A program made the position numbers and the translations under genes. Source: Clostridiales bacterium (GTDB lineage Bacteria; Bacillota; Clostridia; Christensenellales; Aristaeellaceae). Taken from it: 64,000 nucleotides of DNA. Under the pieces are notes generated by a model that saw only the letters and a program-made list of their open reading frames with translations, did no database searches and was not told where the DNA came from. The stretch covers positions 2,728,001-2,792,000 of the forward strand of contig CP069419.1 of the NCBI GenBank assembly GCA_017569285.1. The letters are read 5' to 3'. Of this stretch, positions 62,055 to 64,000 are shown in pieces (within the stretch, counting starts at the first letter, position 1; each line of letters starts with the position of its first letter).

Positions 62055-63934
62055 GACAATTCAGCATTCTGCGCTATCTGAAGAAATTCAGCCTGCTGAT
62101 CTTTCTTTTGTCCGCTATCGGCTCCCTGCTGATCTATTTCTACGCAAAATCCCAACAGCGGTATGTTGCATCTACGGTGATCCAGTATACAAACTCTGCG
62201 GCCAAGGAAGGGTATACGCCGGACGGGAGTCCGCTGAATGTGGAGGAAATCTATTCTTCGACGGTGATTGACGCGGCCATGACGGATCTGGGATACCATT
62301 CCAATATTGATTCCGTCCGTTCCAACTGCTATGTGGAAGAAGTGATTCCGGAAACCCGGCAGAAGCTGAATGAGGCACTGGTGGAAAAGGGAGAGGATCC
62401 CTCCTATGTAACAGATACCTACCGGGTATATTTCGTCGGCGACAATGATACCGGTGAGGATTATGCCTGGAATATGCTGGATGCCATAATCAAGAATTAC
62501 TACGAGTTCTATGCGGGCAAGTATGTGGAGGAACAGCTGCAGGGCAACGGCGTTTCCGTGCTGGCGGAGGGAAACTACGACTATATGGAAAGCACGCAGG
62601 TGCTGGAGGATTCCATTTCGGAAATGCTGGATTACCTACTGAGCAAAAGAGAGGACTATCCGTATTTCCGGTCGGTGGAAACGGGATATACATACAATGA
62701 CCTGTACCGGATCTACCGCCTGCTGTACAATTATGAGATTCCGGGCCTCTATGCAGCGATCCTGTCCGATGCAGAGACGGATGATATCGACCTGCTGGTG
62801 AGCCGGCTGACAAAAGACTGTGAGGATCTGCAGCTGAATATCGGGAACCGCCAGGAACGGGCTGATTTCCTGAAGAAACTGATTGACAATTACAGTGCCC
62901 GCAACAAGGAAATGATGGATTATCATTACCAGAGTGCGGAGAACGGAACGGAGTCCATCCTGAAGGACGTGGAGTACAACCACGAACACAGCAGCAAGGA
63001 AACCACCTATGACGAGCTGATCCAGGAATACGTGAACCTGAACATCGATGTCCAGCAGAAAACAATCGAAAAGGCGCACAAGGAATACCTGCTGTCTGTA
63101 TTCGAAACCGTACACCGCACATCGGGACAGAAAACATTCAGCCCCGAAGAAATTCGTGAAAAGATCGCTCACTGTGCGGAACTGGCGACTAAATACTATC
63201 AGTATGTGGAAAACACAGGACGCGAACTGAACCGCCAGCTGAGCGCAAATTACCTGGCGATGATCAGCAGCATCAACGTCCAGCCAACGGTGAACATCAA
63301 GTTGTACCTTGCGCTGGCCATCGTACTGTTTGTGCTGGTGGGCGGCATCGGAGCTGTACTGCTGGGAAGAGCACTGGACTTTATCGACTATTTCCGGTAT
63401 GTGGACAAGACGGTTCAGATTCCGAACCGGGCCAGGTGCGACGCATATATCGGCGAACTGTCAGACAAGCTCCTGGATGAGAATTTTTCCTGTGTGGCCA
63501 TGAAGATGGATTCCCTGAGCAGCCTGTCCAATGAATACGGACGGGCAGCCGGCGATGAAGCCCTGAAGGACTTTGCGGCGATCCTGAAGAGCTACGGCGA
63601 CCTGTACGGATTTGTAGGGCATAACGGCAGCGGCGTTTTCTATGCTTTCTTCCCGAAGTGCCCGCCGGATAAGCTGGATGTGATCCTGAAAGCAATCGGA
63701 CGCCAGGTTGAGAAGTATAACAACATGAAACCGGGACATACGGTTCACTATATTTGCGGCAAAGCCGTTTCAAGCGCGGACCATATCTTTGAAATCCGGG
63801 ATCTGCTCCGGCTTGCCCTGCAAAGGATGCATTCCGGGCAGAATGGCTCTGATTCAGAGACCGCTTCCGGGAAGAACGTGCCGGAGGACGCACAAAGTTG
63901 CAGCAAAGACAGGAAAAACGGGGAGAAATCATGA
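62051..63934 (+). CDS. Wzz-like protein with degenerate C-terminal GGDEF domain
   Basis: Protein of 627 aa. An N-terminal helix, a large extracytoplasmic region rich in helices and a second helix (LYLALAIVLFVLVGGIGAVLL at about residue 417) are followed by a cytoplasmic domain of ~170 aa like a diguanylate cyclase: DKTVQIPNRARCDAYI, VAMKMDSLSSLSNEYG and GDEALKDFAAIL. The GGDEF signature position reads HNGSG, so it probably cannot make c-di-GMP. Possibly it senses GTP or a dinucleotide to control polysaccharide export. Starts with ATGA overlap. Confidence 0.75.
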   Translation: MRQFSILRYLKKFSLLIFLLSAIGSLLIYFYAKSQQRYVASTVIQYTNSAAKEGYTPDGSPLNVEEIYSSTVIDAAMTDLGYHSNIDSVRSNCYVEEVIPETRQKLNEALVEKGEDPSYVTDTYRVYFVGDNDTGEDYAWNMLDAIIKNYYEFYAGKYVEEQLQGNGVSVLAEGNYDYMESTQVLEDSISEMLDYLLSKREDYPYFRSVETGYTYNDLYRIYRLLYNYEIPGLYAAILSDAETDDIDLLVSRLTKDCEDLQLNIGNRQERADFLKKLIDNYSARNKEMMDYHYQSAENGTESILKDVEYNHEHSSKETTYDELIQEYVNLNIDVQQKTIEKAHKEYLLSVFETVHRTSGQKTFSPEEIREKIAHCAELATKYYQYVENTGRELNRQLSANYLAMISSINVQPTVNIKLYLALAIVLFVLVGGIGAVLLGRALDFIDYFRYVDKTVQIPNRARCDAYIGELSDKLLDENFSCVAMKMDSLSSLSNEYGRAAGDEALKDFAAILKSYGDLYGFVGHNGSGVFYAFFPKCPPDKLDVILKAIGRQVEKYNNMKPGHTVHYICGKAVSSADHIFEIRDLLRLALQRMHSGQNGSDSETASGKNVPEDAQSCSKDRKNGEKS

Positions 63935-64000
63935 CGAGCGATAAACTCCTGCTGAACGGTGACGGCAGCAGGATGCAGCAGACAGCGAGCGGGAAATGTC
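63931..64000 (+). CDS. Partial gene at the right edge
   Basis: An ATG at 63931 overlaps the preceding stop (ATGA) with GGGGAG upstream, and the frame stays open to the window end (MTSDKLLLNGDGSRM...). It is likely the next gene of the polysaccharide-type locus. The product is not recognisable from 23 residues. Confidence 0.6.
   Translation, partial: MTSDKLLLNGDGSRMQQTASGKC

Overview
The window looks like a Bacillota (Clostridia-type) gut or rumen genome of moderately high GC. The signs are strong AGGAGG-type ribosome sites, frequent TTG and GTG starts, and families typical of Clostridia: TnpV, DUF3793, the DUF6796-like proteins, the L-2-amino-thiazoline-4-carboxylate (ATC) hydrolase family and GPH sugar symporters. 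Much of it is accessory DNA. No complete tRNA, rRNA or CRISPR array was seen, and no integrase lies in the window.

Layout. 0.2-4.5 kb is a leftward mobilization and replication module: MobC-like protein, relaxase, CHC2 primase and P4/D5-type helicase. It is followed by about 0.8 kb of degenerate ~211-bp repeats (4.8-5.6 kb). 6.0-8.2 kb holds a DUF2249-like protein, a ferredoxin-type protein and a divergent Crp/Fnr regulator. 8.6-17.5 kb is a rightward ten-gene operon: methyltransferase, three alpha/beta hydrolases, DUF6796-like membrane protein, CydDC-like exporter pair, YgbA, YbaN and an ATC hydrolase homologue. Convergent to it, 18.0-25.8 kb reads leftward: DUF3793, flavodoxin, a large FMN-binding surface protein and a pair of exporter-fold ABC proteins. 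26.0-43.1 kb is one leftward array of 25 tightly packed genes, rich in methyltransferases, ATC-hydrolase homologues, small membrane proteins, alpha/beta hydrolases, a ZIP transporter and a metallo-beta-lactamase-fold protein. A small helix-turn-helix gene lies just upstream of it.

The 8-43 kb genes appear to form one regulon. Five copies of the palindrome GTTAG-N6-CTAAC occur, all in promoter regions of these operons, and two sit directly after a recognisable -10 box. The content (flavodoxin, flavin-binding surface protein with ZinT-like and Shr-HID-like regions, YbtPQ/IrtAB-style ABC pair, ZIP transporter, thiazoline-hydrolase homologues and methyltransferases) suggests uptake and chemical processing of a metal-binding or thiazoline-type small molecule. 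This is inference: no synthetase is present and the substrate is unknown. It is the best candidate here for an undescribed system.

44.6-57.1 kb is a carbohydrate island: AraC regulator, GPH symporter, GH2, sugar isomerase, GH78, GH43 with a discoidin-like domain, GH1 and an SDR. It is bounded by two identical 58-bp repeats that look like the 3' end of a tRNA plus its terminator, so they are probable attachment sites. 57.3-64 kb carries an HpaI-type aldolase, an esterase-like hydrolase, a metallophosphoesterase and the start of an envelope or polysaccharide locus whose second protein joins a Wzz-like region to a degenerate GGDEF domain.
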